Source of the DNA: Bagarius yarrelli
Taxonomy: Eukaryota > Chordata > Actinopteri > Siluriformes > Sisoridae
Reading direction: 5' to 3'
NCBI GenBank assembly: GCA_005784505.1
Contig: VCAZ01000003.1
Location: 4,758,510-4,822,509 of the forward strand
DNA: 64,000 nt
Shown here piece after piece: positions 1 to 11,210 of the stretch. The notes under the pieces were generated by a model, which saw nothing but the letters and a program-made list of their open reading frames with translations, did not search any database and was not told where the DNA came from. Made by a program: the position numbers and the translations under genes. The number at the start of each line of letters is the position of its first letter. Within the stretch, counting starts at the first letter, position 1.

Positions 1-1386
1 TCTCTCTGTTTATTCTCCAATCTTGTGACATGTTATAAATATTGTTTTTAAAAAATAAAATGTATAATTATTAGAAAAAAATTTTCGTTTGTTGGATTTT
101 TCCATTGCCTAAGAAAAAATAATTTATTAGAAGCCTAAGAACACATCTTAACCAGGGATGCCAATAATTGTGGAGGGCACTGTAAATTGCTTTAAATACA
201 GAAATGTAAATGTAGTAGTGTTAATTAAGCTTCGCCTGGAGCCTTAAATGTCACATCCATCAACCATTGGGTGTTCATATGTCACACTAAATTATAAACA
301 CTGACTGTCTTATAAGGATGCACTAAATGCTAGATTTTCCAAATAATGTGAAGTCAAAGGTTTAGACTCATTCGTTAATATGGATGTCTTTTTTAAATGA
401 ATGAGCTATGTTTTCACATCAGTTTGATTTTGCAAGGACATCTATATCACATTTTCATGCCCCGAAAACATGATGCTGAACTAAACAATGTGATTGGTTG
501 CTTCACATGGCAGTCAGATGTCCTCTTGTTCGATTGAAGGTGCTAGGAATCCAGACTTTCTGCTGTCAGTCTGAGGGTCTAACACAAGACTTCTCACGTT
601 TGTTGATGTCATGACGTTATAACTCTGAACTCAGATCTGTTCTAGGGCTGATACATACTACGGTTCATTTCTGTTACCAGAAATTCAAACTAATCAGTTA
701 TTATGTCACCTCTTATTGTACAGGGTGCTGAAAAATGGGTGGTAACAAAAGTAAGCTCGTTTGTGCCCTCTAGTGGTAAATAATTAATAAGGGTTGTGTT
801 ATAAGTGGTTGTAGATTGCTGTTCTTTTTTGCCATGATGTGTTATATAGTCTTTGTTTTTCTAGTTGATTTCCAGTGTTTACTTAACAGTTTTCATACAA
901 TCCTAAAACTGCAGGTCTTTTCTTGGCTCACTATCTAATGTATAGACATTTTTTAATCACATGCTACTAGATTATGCATTACGGTTCAGGCAAGTTTTTA
1001 TAGTCATGAGTAATCAGAGTCACCTTGAAATATGTCAGTGTGGCAGAAAATGTTATTTAAATATGTCAAAAAGTGCATAAATGTTTTTGAGTGGGCATTA
1101 TTGTGATAAATGTTGGCAATAAAAGGCCTTGTATCGTCCTGTTATTGTCTTCACAATTTTATTTTATCATGGTGTCGCCAGAGTTCAGGAAACTGCAGAG
1201 GGTTTTTTTTTCCCAGAAATGTGTGTGCAAAATCAAAATAATGCCTTTTTACAAAAAAAATGTTGTGCAGAACTTGCATGTCATATTCCACCTTTGATAT
1301 TCAATGCCATAAAAGGCATTAAAACCATTACACATATTAATAGAGAATTAAATAAGTAATAGACATTTTATTAAATAGTAGAATGA

Positions 1387-1710
1387 TGGCAGTACATTGG
1401 CTCAGTGATTAGCAAGTAGGCCCAGGTTCGATTCCCAGACAGGGGTCTTTCTGTGTGGAATTTACATGTTCTCCCCATGCTTGCATGGGTTTACTCCAGT
1501 TTCCTCCCACAGTCAAAAAACATGTATGTTAGGTTAATTGGTGATTCTAAATTGCCCATAGAAGTGAGTGTGTGGCCCTGTGATGGACTGGTGACCTGTC
1601 CAGGGTGTATCCCTCCTGCCTTTCAGTGACGAATAGAATAGACTTCAGCAGATCCCTGTGACCCCAAATTAGGGAATAAGCGGGTATAGACGATGAATAA
1701 ATGAATAAAT
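1387..1710 (+). mobile_element. HE1/DANA-like tRNA-derived SINE
   Basis: Has a degenerate tRNA-like head with a B-box-like 'ggttcgattccc'. The body is diagnostic: 'tctgtgtggaatttacatg', 'ttctccccatgc', 'ccctgtgatggactggtgac'. The tail reads 'gatgaataaatgaataaat'. This arrangement is typical of otophysan HE1/DANA-like SINEs. The exact family name needs a repeat library. Confidence 0.8.
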
Positions 1711-3158
1711 AGTAGAATGTAGTAAAATCCTCAACATTTACTTTTATACAGTTTTCTCCAATTACTCAATCACTTGCTCACCAACAAGTGAACATTTCTA
1801 GATTCTTTCACTAGATGGCAGCATCGCACTTCAGCGCAGTTTAATTCCATGTGAATTTATTCCCTTAAATCTCAGCATACTTTCTCATTTTAACCTATTT
1901 TAACACCACTTTAAATGAAACTTAATCTTACCTTATTTTTTGAAAAGTCTTATAAAATCTTCTATAAACCCCTTCAAACCGGTAAATAATTTGGTTAATA
2001 CACTAGGCACATATGTTTTTGTTATTATTACCGTTATTAATATTATTCTTCCTGAAAATGAGTTTGTGGATTTTCAGGATCTGTATTTTTTATATGAATT
2101 GCCATTTATTTTATGAATTTAGGGCAGAAAAGTCTTTAGTTCTGTATGGAACTATCTAAGGTGCACTCCTACCTGTTTTATTGTATGTTCTACTGTTTTA
2201 AAACTGTACTTTAAATTATTGCAGTGCACTTGTGTGTTTTGCATTGTGAATTTTCTAGGGTTGTATTGTTTCTTTATATCTTTTAAATTTGGTTGTATTC
2301 TTTTCTTGTAAAACCCCTTGCAGCTTTTGTGCTACACAAGCTATTAACTTTCTGTACTTACGTCTAGGAGCTTGGAATACAAATGGGTAGAGTCACTTTT
2401 TGTAGCCTTTAACTGAAAGGGACAGATGTGCAGGCTTATGAGGAACTTTTAGACAGTTCTAGACATTAAAACTGTAAGGTGGTAATGATGTTGATTTTCT
2501 TGTGTTGATTTATTTAACCTAGGTTTGCTTTCACCTGAAGGAATCCTTACTAAGTAAACCCAAAAGTTCTACAGTTGTGACCTTTTCTATCAACTTTGTT
2601 CCGCTCTTATGTTTCTGACCCGCTTTAACGTCCCGTCCTGCTTCAGCAATTGTTTCAACCTGAGCTGCTTCTAGACGTATATGTCATATAACAAAAGATT
2701 TATTTGCATAGGATATAATAAAAAAGACCATTATGACAAGATTGTTGTGTTCTGAAATAAACGTTGTAAAAGTCAGTTTAATGTGGCGATACCGCACTGA
2801 CAGCTTTCATTTTAATAGCCTCATTTATTTGCGTATTATCTAAATGATACAGTCTGACCATACAAACAGAATACAAACTAAAAGCACAGGAACAGAATGC
2901 AAGTCATTATCTAAAATAAACCAAAAATTAACAACAATAAATAAAATTAAAAATTCATCCTCATCACTCTAGTTTATGGCCTAGAGATTGTTGCATTGTC
3001 TCTTGTGAAAAAACAGAAAGTGCCCAAATTTATTTTGTGGACCAGATCCAAACTGGTCCTGGCTCGTATGTAAAAAGCCTGGAATTTTACTAAAAATGGA
3101 AATAGTGAACTCTGTCAATATGGGTATTGCTCAGAATTATAATGCTAAAGTAATGAAA

Positions 3159-3189
<31 letters not shown>

Positions 3190-3229
3190 TGTTTTCTCTC
3201 TCTCTCTTTTTCTCTCTCTCACTCTTTCT
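3159..3229 (+). repeat. (TC)n-rich microsatellite
   Basis: Interrupted TC dinucleotide tract within intron 2; interruptions are T-runs. Confidence 0.9.
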
Positions 3230-3411
3230 GTAACATTTTTATTTGGGTCATCTGCACACCACTACACCTCATTTCCCTCACATCCCAGGTCAAATATTGA
3301 ATAATATAATGAAAATTCTGATATTTAAATGTAAAACTTTTTAAATGATCTAAACTGATCTCAACTATAACTCAGAACCCAAACATACAGATCTGAGATC
3401 CCACAAATCTA

Positions 3412-3412
3412 A

Positions 3413-3505
<93 letters not shown>
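3412..3505 (+). repeat. Compound (TATC)n-(TGTC)n microsatellite
   Basis: About 15 TATC-type units pass directly into about 8 TGTC units. The clean A-to-G switch between blocks suggests a founding point change followed by slippage expansion. Confidence 0.95.
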
Positions 3506-3506
<1 letters not shown>

Positions 3507-3769
3507 GTACAGGTTATACTTAAAAAAATATAATTTAAGATAAAGGTTTCTTGTTTTTTAATAAAATATTTTCCTATTCCAGGCCTTTAAATTAATATGT
3601 ACGCTATATGTTGCTCATTTGACCTAAAACCTACTGTACCTTTGCGGTCTTTCTAGGGATTAAGAATACAGGATTTATACCAGCTATATCCAGAATAAAT
3701 TAAAGTCAAATCCCTCCTTCCGCACACACACTTTCACATTTTAATCCTTTATTTTGTGTATGTGTGTGT

Positions 3770-3840
3770 AAGAGAGAGAGAGAGACACAGAGAAAGGGAG
3801 CCAGAGAGAGAGACACAGAGAGAGAGCGAGAGAGATAAGG

Positions 3841-3872
<32 letters not shown>

Positions 3873-3880
3873 TAAGAGAG
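3770..3880 (+). repeat. (GA)n-rich microsatellite
   Basis: Interrupted AG tract with the longest pure run around 3843-3869. It encodes a low-complexity Leu/Ser frame on the minus strand, which is not a gene. Confidence 0.92.
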
Positions 3881-4377
3881 TGTGTTTGTGTGGTCTTTCA
3901 ACATAAGGATTACGAATGCAGAACATTATTTCGACAAAACACATGTTTATACGTTATTAAGGTCACTATTTTAGCTTAACGATGCAGTTCTTACTTGTAG
4001 TTGTTGTGTGCTATTACACTTTCTCCCAGCACAGATGTTTGACTTAATAATTACCTGCTTAAAAGAGTTGTTTTTTTTGTTTTTTTTTTAAAAAACCTTT
4101 TGCAGTTTGCACCCTTTCCTCACTCGGATTAATTAGCAGTCAGAGAGAAGTTTTACAGTAAGGAGGAAAGTAAAGGGGGCTTTACTTTAAGCAACTTTTT
4201 CTACATGAAGCTACTTTTATTCCTTATTTCGTCTCCCTAAAAAATAAGAAAAAGACAAAAAGCAGTTTGATGATATTCATAAAAGTTAAGAAGACTTTAT
4301 CAGTGCATCTTCTTTTCTTGTATTGCACATTTATAAGGCGCATTTAAGAGATTGTGGTGTTACAAAAAAAAATTGAA

Positions 4378-4468
4378 GGGCCCTAGCAGTGGAAACTTAG
4401 TAGTGCTGAATATCAAACCCTGGTCTTCCAATTAGCATTCCAACACCTTAACCACTGCGCTACCACTT
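4378..4468 (-). mobile_element. tRNA-derived SINE, 5'-half fragment
   Basis: Minus-strand head of the window's most abundant SINE. Reading reversed, it gives the tRNA-like 'gtggtagcgcagtggttaagg' and 'ggtttgatattcagcac' parts, then breaks off at 'gggccc'. The 'gtcgctctggataag' body is absent. Confidence 0.75.
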
Positions 4469-6101
4469 AAAAGCATTTGTTATTAAGATTAGTAGAAGTT
4501 TATAAAGAAAGATTTTATTGAAATGATATTTTGTCTTCTATGCAGCAAGGAGTTAATCCATATATATATATTTAATGCTAGTCTTAATTTTGTTCCCAGA
4601 AGATTTCTGACATGCTTTTAATTTTGAATGCCTGATATAATGTAATGTACTGGATATGAAACCTCAATAACATACACACTCACACACACCAGATGGTATT
4701 AAGGGACCTGTAATCCATGTGACATTTCCCCTGCTACTGTCACAGCTAGGATTATAACATGAACCTACATCACTCACTCTCTCTTTTCATTTTTGATGTC
4801 TATTGTCATTCTGTCAGCCATTTATTCACGTTCATCCGGATGAAAAGGTCGCCAACATTTTCTTTTTAATGTCACTTAAGGTTCGGATTCTGTAGTATTC
4901 TTTATTACAAGGTAATATACATTTTATTTGTAAGCTTAATATTGGATGAAAACTATTATAAGAAATAAGGAAGTGATTATTATAAGTGAGTATGTTTTTA
5001 TTTTTTGATTTTTTTTTAACTGATGGAGTTATTAACTGATTCCTTCTGTTATAAATTTTGGTGTGACACAATAGAATTAACTAATTTCAATGAGTTTATC
5101 TAATCTCTGTGCTACTCTTTTTAATACTACTTATTTTTGCTCACCTAGGTCATCAAGCCGAGGAGAAAATCATTTTCTTTTTTTTTAGATTTATTTATAA
5201 ATTTTAATGCTGGAATTTCACATATGAAAATGCTTTTCTGTAAATTGTAAAGATTTACATCTGTAAAATATGTTATGAATATATTAGATACAATACGCTA
5301 AAGTGTCTGAGGCCGGAGCTTTTCCTGTGCTTAGTATTGTACCAAATAGTATTGTGAGTATTTTTGAGTCATTTTAAGGATATAAAGAGGGAGAGTTTTG
5401 TATTGTAGGATTTAGTGCGCTAAAAAAGTGTTTTGCTTATTAAGGCAGAATGTTAATGTAGCACTAATAATGATTTATGTAGTTTTATGTAATAACCAAG
5501 TTTAAATGTATTTCATTTTATTTAATATGTTTTTTAAATAAAATTTTAAATGATAAAAAAAAGTTTAATAACTATTTGTAGGTAAAAATATCTTATAGCC
5601 GGAATTGAAGATGCTTTTTGCTGTTGTTTTTGGGGTTTTTTATGCATAAATATATTGAACCAATTAAAATTTGTATGTGACATGTAACAGATATGTAACC
5701 ATTACTAAAACTAATTGGATATGTTGTGCGTATTATATTACATGTAAAATTATATTTAATTTGACATTAAATGTAACATAACAATTTGATTCATATAGAT
5801 TTTTGGTACAATTGAGCAGTTATTTAAAATAAAGATTTAAAAAGAATTGAACCTCAAAAAACACTCTGACGTCAATAATTAAGGAACAACTAACATTGTT
5901 CAAAGTTTTGAAACCATTATTCTAAAAGTAAATGTTAAAAAATATTGTGGAAAATAATTGTAATTGCATTTATAATTATTTTACATTACAAAACATGGTT
6001 TGTTGCAAAAACATACCACACCTAGTCCTTGGTTCAATAAATCAGCTACTGGTTGTATCTATTGGATTGTGTGATTATTTTCTGATGATTTTCTATCTCT
6101 T

Positions 6102-6106
<5 letters not shown>

Positions 6107-6146
<40 letters not shown>
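6107..6146 (+). repeat. (CT)20 microsatellite forming the exon 3 polypyrimidine tract
   Basis: Twenty uninterrupted CT units end 7 bp before the exon 3 acceptor (ttctcag, G at 6153). The repeat is effectively the polypyrimidine tract. Slippage here could alter U2AF binding and exon 3 inclusion. Confidence 0.93.
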
Positions 6147-6151
<5 letters not shown>

Positions 6152-6153
6152 AG

Positions 6154-6312
6154 GTTTGTGTTTTCTTTGCCTGGTGGACGTTGTGCCAGTCAAAAATGAG
6201 GATGGCACGGTGATCATGTTCATTTTAAACTTTGAGGTTATGACCGAGGACAAATTGCGCAACCCCAACCAGGGGCTGAACCATAGGCTGCCTCTTCCAT
6301 GGCGCTCGACAA
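6154..6312 (+). CDS. kcnh2: kcnh2 exon 3 (ERG1 channel, C-terminal part of PAS domain)
   Basis: Encodes the end of the N-terminal PAS domain of the ERG1 voltage-gated potassium channel, a plasma-membrane channel carrying IKr. In ERG1a the PAS domain slows deactivation by contacting the cytosolic C-terminal domain. Reading after a split Gly codon, the frame gives [18 protein letters not shown], then [14 protein letters not shown], nearly identical to human KCNH2 from residue 103 on. The acceptor is ttctcag|GT and the donor is ACAA|GTATTG. The exon is 159 bp and leaves one base of a codon at each edge, the same phases as human exon 3 (c.308-472, 165 bp). The 6-bp shortening falls in the variable tail after the PAS core. 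ERG2 and ERG3 differ in this tail, which supports ERG1. Whether it is the a or b teleost paralogue cannot be told. Confidence 0.95.
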
Positions 6313-6407
6313 GTATTGCCTTGTTGCTCCTATAATAACAAACCTTCAAAAAAAATTTCTATAACTGTTGTTAAGTAGGCATAACGTAACTTTTGTCTCT
6401 GTTTTAG
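6313..6407 (+). other. kcnh2: kcnh2 intron 3
   Basis: A very short 95-bp intron, GT (6313) to AG (6407, ctgttttag). The phase is one base before and two bases after, matching the human gene. No other feature seen. Confidence 0.9.
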
Positions 6408-6914
6408 ATCGAGTGCGTCGTATCCGTTTGCATCTCCCTCTCCTTCAATCACACTGTAACAGTAAGTCATGTTTGCGTGAGGACTCTGAAGCAGGCCACA
6501 GTGGTGACATCTCCGCCACCGCCAGCTCTAGGCGTGGCAGCAGTCACGAGTCTCTGGTTCTGGGCGAGCTAGTCTCAGTGCCAGAACACGAGCAGGTCCT
6601 TCCCTCTGCCACCACACCATCAGGCACAGCATCCTCCTCCCTGTGGCCTGAAGACAGACGCACCCTCTTGGGAAGTGAGTCCACGCCACCTCCTTTGGCC
6701 TCTACTTACGCCACAGCATTGCCCATGGGTCAGTCCTCACCACAGGCACATAGGCTCAACCCAGACGCCTCAGCCTCCAACTGTAGTCTGACGCATAGTC
6801 GCTCTCGCGAGAGCTTCCACAGCATGCGTCGTGCATCTTCTGTAGATGACATAGAAGCCATGAAGCCTGAATGGGAACGTAGACACTCAATACGACCAGC
6901 AAGCAGCAGTACAG
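6408..6914 (+). CDS. kcnh2: kcnh2 exon 4 (ERG1a cytosolic linker)
   Basis: Encodes the long, poorly conserved cytosolic linker between the PAS domain and the channel core. It is 507 bp (human exon 4, c.473-916, is 444 bp). It opens with a basic segment RVRRIRLHLPLLQ, matching human RAKTFRLKLPALL. A Ser/Thr-rich stretch follows, with EDRRTLLGS. The second half has the ERG1 hallmarks AHRLNPDASASNCSL, SRSRESFHS and MRRASSVDDIEAMKPE. RRASS is the site known in human as a PKA target (Ser283). The LNPDAS and DDIEAM motifs identify ERG1 rather than ERG2, which lacks this linker, or ERG3. The acceptor is gttttag|AT and the donor is ACAG|GTAAGC, both strong. The overlapping minus-strand frame at 6756-7067 is a shadow. 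Confidence 0.95.
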
Positions 6915-7094
6915 GTAAGCAAGCAGGAGTTCAGGCTGGGGCAAAATCAGATACATGCTGAGGTGAAAATGATTAAATAAACAATTTGCTGAATGCAATG
7001 TAGGCTGTAATAATAATAATGTAATTAAGTTGCAATTACGGATATTAAGAGTGCCATGGTGGTACATCGCTACATCGCTTTTTTTGTTTGACAG
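6915..7094 (+). other. kcnh2: kcnh2 intron 4
   Basis: A 180-bp intron from gtaagc (6915) to ttgacag (7094), splitting a Gly codon after its first base. No feature inside beyond AT-rich sequence. Confidence 0.92.
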
Positions 7095-7306
7095 GTGCCG
7101 TAAACAACAAGTCCAACATGCTTAACTCTACCTCCGACTCAGATCTCATGCGTTACCGCACCATCAGTAAGATTCCCCAGATCACTCTTAACTTTGTGGA
7201 CTTTAAACCTGACCCCCTTATTGCTCTTCCTCCTGGAGAAATGGACATCATTGCTCCCTGCAAGCTTATTGACCGCACACACAACGTAACAGAGAAGGTC
7301 ACACAG
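7095..7306 (+). CDS. kcnh2: kcnh2 exon 5 (ERG1a N-linker, last ERG1a-specific exon)
   Basis: Encodes the segment just before transmembrane helix S1. After the split Gly it reads [18 protein letters not shown], then [18 protein letters not shown], and ends [16 protein letters not shown] ([12 protein letters not shown]). These are the most conserved motifs of ERG N-linkers. The length is 212 bp, exactly that of human exon 5 (c.917-1128). The donor ACACAG|GTGAGA is in phase 0. This is the last exon unique to the long ERG1a isoform; the shared exon 6 (VLSLGADVLPEY in human) lies outside the window. A partly conserved stretch, [19 protein letters not shown], corresponds to human LKGDPFLASPTSDREIIAP. 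Confidence 0.97.
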
Positions 7307-9042
7307 GTGAGAGATATTTATTGTTTATGCTTAGATGTTAGGATACAGGTGAATAAATGAATTTTGAAGGGAGAAAAAAGTAAAATTTAATTTCGGGGTA
7401 TCAGTTTTAGAGGTGACTTAGCCTAAGTCTACTTAATAATCTGAGTTGACAAAAGATATTATGGACATGGAGGAATCAATTGTTGTGTGGCAAACATTCT
7501 TTTCTGTGGTATGTGGAGAGAAAAGTGTGCTTGTTATGCTGAACCTAAAGCGGAGCTTGATTCAGTTTGGAGCAGATTATGAGTAAAAAAAAATCATCTC
7601 AGTTGCCCTCGTTTTTTTTTCAGTCGTTTAATTGCATAATCAGGCTGGTGCTAATGCAATAATCGACTTTATTCTTTTTTAAACTGAATTAAAGTGAGTG
7701 ATATAAAGAAAATACTGAGAAATAGATACATTAATCACTATATTTGTATGTTATTGTGCAAAACTCCTACACACCCTATTTTTAAATCTAGTCGCCGCTA
7801 CCAGATATTTTTTACTCTTAAAAAAAAATAAGTATTACTTTTAGGTGTCCAAACATTAATTTCCAAATAAATTAAGTAATAACCAATTGACTACAGAAAC
7901 TGTTTCTTTAGTCTTTCTTTTAATTTGTATAACTGTTTTTTAAATAAAAGTTATTACTTTATAGTCTTTTTCAATTAATATATTTGAGACGTCACAACAT
8001 TAAAACGGTGTGACTGAACGGAAAAAAAAAATCTAAATAGAAATAACCTATAACAGAATGAATTTAAAAATGTTGTCCAAGGAATTGGGTGTTTTTAGCA
8101 AATGCTAAGTCTGTACAATAAAAACACTGGCGCACGTTTCACAAAGGCAAACAAATTAACCATCATAAGAAACTTCACCGCAGCTGCTTTTTTGAGCAGC
8201 GTGCAAAAATGGATTGCTTTATTTTTATACTGCATTCATTCTAAACAATAAGGAACAATTAGAAACCATAGATTTCTTTCTGGATGTAACCGGTTTCAAC
8301 TAATGCACCTCAGTGCCATGGTGCCGCCGCATTCTTTCTAAACTACTCTACTCAGATGAAAGAGGCGACTGATAGCTCTAGATGAAATGATGATAGATGT
8401 GGCTTTGGGGACTCTTTATTGTTGTATGAGACTCTTTAAACTAATTGAGTTTAGGGGAAGCAGACGCTTGACAGTCGTCCCTTTTGGCCCACTCTGCATT
8501 TTGCAGTCTTACTGTGACAGTAAGTATCATTTGTGTTTATTAAAGGACATTAAAAATTAGGCTGTATTAAAAATAAAATATGGCATTAATATGGCAATTT
8601 TTTACTATCTTTATCTGTCTGATTCTGAAAATATACATTATATGGCCAAAGGTTTGTGGACATCGTCCTGGCACACCAGTTATCTGCCTGTGTGTCTTAC
8701 TTAAACTGTTGCTAAGAAGTGGTCTAGGATGGTAATCCTTGCTGGAACAAAGAGGCCCAAACACTGTTCCTGCATGATTAAACACCTGTGATTAAAGCCC
8801 CTGAGCTCAATGTGTTATGATTGGTGTGAAAGAACCCCCAAGCCCTGAGCTCAATTTCGCTGAATGCCTTGAAGAGAAACTGTACCGCCAACGTACCCCA
8901 GAGCAAAATTTAGGTCTTGTCTCATTAATAATTTCCAAAAGTTTAGAGGTTATTAGAAAAGTAAAAAACTAAATTTAAAATAAGATTGTTAACAAACACA
9001 TGTGGCTGTTATGGTTAGGTCTTCCAACACTTTTTTCTATAT
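7307..9042. other. Intron 5 start: mostly unique sequence
   Basis: AT-rich intron sequence immediately after exon 5. Nothing recognisable from 7307 to about 8630; a Tc1-derived remnant follows, then a short gap up to the fold-back repeat at 9043. Confidence 0.6.
8634..8945 (+). mobile_element. Tc1/mariner-derived remnant
   Basis: Begins with a terminal-repeat-like 'tatggccaaaggtttgtgga' and continues into degenerate transposase sequence. Around 8833-8880 one frame reads SPELNFAECLEEKLYR. This matches the C-terminal transposase motif around the third catalytic residue of Tc1-like elements (SPDLNP-E-LW type), and the Glu is kept. Frames are otherwise broken, so it is a fossil. Confidence 0.7.
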
Positions 9043-9187
9043 CGGGGTCACCAAGCTTGGACCTGGAGGGCCGGTGTCCTACAGAGTTTAACTCCATCCC
9101 TAATCAAACACACATGAACTACCATAGCTACTTAAGGTCTTTGGAAAAGGCACTTAAAACGCCACAGGACTGAGTCTTTTGACCCCC
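9043..9187 (+). mobile_element. Fold-back MITE, Angel-like, fragment
   Basis: Contains 'ctggagggccggtgtcct' followed by 'agagtttaactcc' and 'taatcaaacacac', the left arm of a common fish palindromic MITE. A minus-oriented relative with the other arm lies at 39699-39846. The family name is from memory and should be verified. Confidence 0.65.
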
Positions 9188-9388
9188 TAGTCTATATATT
9201 TTGTGTCCCAAAAAATATTGAGTGAAAATTCCAACTATACTTATAACTTAACTTACTCTTTGTCATGTTTAATGTGAATATTTGCTAAAGCTTTTGACTT
9301 GCATTTGCACAATTTTATGCATTAAGCTTAGAGAATAAGCAGGCGTTCCTATTAAAGATTCTTTACATGGTTATAATTAAAGTGGGTC

Positions 9389-9726
9389 TAAGGCTGGGCT
9401 TACACTGTGATCTTTAATAGTCTGTAGCGATTGTTGCATGTCAGACTGTATAAAATATCTTCATATCCTTAAGACATTTCCACCCTTGTGGTTGATAGTT
9501 TTTTGGGGTTTTTTTGGTGCTCCTATTAGTTCTTGGTTTGACAATCATCATAGAAGTCACACTACACATACTGTCTGATCGTAACGTCCTTTAATCGGCT
9601 GCTGGGGACCATGTCGAGGTAGCGATCAAAAATCTTAGAATAGGATTACAGAAATCATTTAGGTTTTTGAAATTTGTCCCAGATGACCTAATCATGACTA
9701 AAGTCACACAGTGTAAGCCTGGCTTA
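9389..9726. mobile_element. Fold-back MITE with 'cttacactgtga' termini
   Basis: The left end 'aaggctgggcttacactgtg' is the imperfect reverse complement of the right end 'cacacagtgtaagcctggct'. The interior carries 'gatcaaaaatcttagaatag' and 'attacagaaatcat', which recur in the copy at 28897-29437. No coding capacity. Confidence 0.7.
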
Positions 9727-10161
9727 AGACAGGGCTTGGATACAAGTTTTATGAACAGCCCGTGACAGATAATCCATAAGTCTTGGCATTTCATGTCTTG
9801 TTGAGCTGTGATCTGTGGCACTGGTGTGAACTGTGAGTAATGACTGAACGGTACGATTTAGTATACATGATCACCTGCAAGACTGCAGTCCACATGATTG
9901 ATCTGCATCATGAGGATGCGGCATTTAATTAAGCCATCAGTGCTTGCTGTTGCTTGTCGCCTCTCACAGCGAGCTGTTATTAAAGTATTACAGTAAAGGG
10001 GTATAAGTAAAAGATTGTCTCGAAATGAAGGATCACATAGTTATAAATAATCCTGTTCTTATTTTCCACAGCAGAAACAAATAAGGAAGAATTCTCTAAT
10101 TGCCACAGTGAGTGTTAGCTATACTTGCAAATGCACTCTGCATGGTAGTTAGATTCTGTGT

Positions 10162-10680
10162 GTGTGTATGAGTGTAACTTCAAACGTCCACTTTCATGTT
10201 GGACAGCTTGATGCACCTCTCAGCTGTTTGACACACATGCTGCACGGTGTGTTCATTCAGGTGAAAGCAAGGCCACTCCAACCCTGCAAACGTGCTGCCT
10301 TGGCAGTGTGTGAAGTTTTGCAGAATGGGATTGTGACCTTAACTCGCGTGTGTGAGTGTCACAGAAATTGCACGGTGGAAATACAATACTGCAAGGGTCT
10401 GTATGTGTGTTTATATGTGCATGTGTGTCATAAATTATCAGACACACTCACATACATAAAACAACATACACTCGAGCATCAACACCTCTGCACGGCCGCT
10501 TTAAGAAACAGTTTTGCTTTATTTTGTACAGTTTGTAAAACTACAAACACACTTAGTTTTATCACAGCCTGTTATAACACATATGACCTATTGGTGGCAG
10601 TAGCAGGCAATACAATTACAGCACCTCTGACTCCAAGAATTTCAACACTGACTCCAAACAGTAATGCTGAACAGTACTGA
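10162..10680 (+). other. Unexplained 172-codon open frame, probably non-coding
   Basis: An open frame of 172 codons beginning in a TG-repeat (first ATG at 10168). It is rich in Cys, Thr and His, and I recognise no domain. There is no clear acceptor/donor pair or conserved motif. It lies on unique-looking, slightly less AT-rich sequence. It could be a chance frame, an old repeat or an unannotated exon; I favour chance. Flanks 9727-10161 and 10681-11210 show nothing clear. Confidence 0.25.
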
Positions 10681-11210
10681 TATCCGACTCTGAGTCTGTC
10701 CTTGTACTATGACATGTTTGGACTGTATACAATGACATTGACTTACTATATTATGTTAATCATTTTTTAATATATGCCATTTTAACACTGCCTTCACTGG
10801 TTACAGTTTTCTATTTTATTATATTTTGCACATTGTGTGTAAAAGTGGTGGCGGGCTGTGCATTTGGTACCTGGGACTTAAGTGGGGACTTAATCCACCT
10901 CTTATCAACTTAACCCACCACTATTACGTTGCATTTATAGAAACCATAAATATTATACAAAAACGAAATATACTACAGCATAGCATTACAGAGAAAGAGA
11001 CAGTCTGCGTATTGAGAATAAAAACCTCTGCACTACAACCGCAACTGTGCCACATACATCATATGGATGGAATGCATTAATGTGTGCAGCTTGCTACTAA
11101 TGTGTTTTGCTAGTTGAAATTGGCTGTAACTCTGACCAACCAATCAGAGGACAGACAAATGCGGATGTTATTGTGGGCCAGCTAGCTGGCCCTGTGAGGT
11201 TGTAATGAAT

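Larger units (their letters stand above)
1..6153 (+). other. kcnh2: kcnh2 intron 2, 3' part (partial)
   Basis: Non-coding sequence up to the acceptor of exon 3. No upstream kcnh2 exon (exon 2 would encode most of the PAS domain) is visible, so intron 2 extends beyond the window start. It is AT-rich, with an HE1-like SINE near 1.4 kb, a cluster of microsatellites at 3.1-3.9 kb, one SINE fragment near 4.4 kb, and a CT repeat running into the exon 3 acceptor. The stretches 1-1386, 1711-3158 and 4469-6106 show nothing recognisable beyond AT-rich intron sequence. Confidence 0.85.

Noticed and set aside
6059..6349. Minus-strand 96-codon frame over kcnh2 exon 3
   Set aside because: Antisense shadow of the exon plus the CT repeat (Arg/Glu repeats).
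6756..7067. Minus-strand 103-codon frame over exon 4 and intron 4
   Set aside because: Shadow of the real exon on the opposite strand.
6154..7306. Assignment to kcnh6 (ERG2) or kcnh7 (ERG3)
   Set aside because: ERG2 lacks the long exon 4 linker, and ERG3 has different text at these motifs. LNPDAS, SMRRASSVDDIEAM and the VAQE-type 1b exon point to ERG1.
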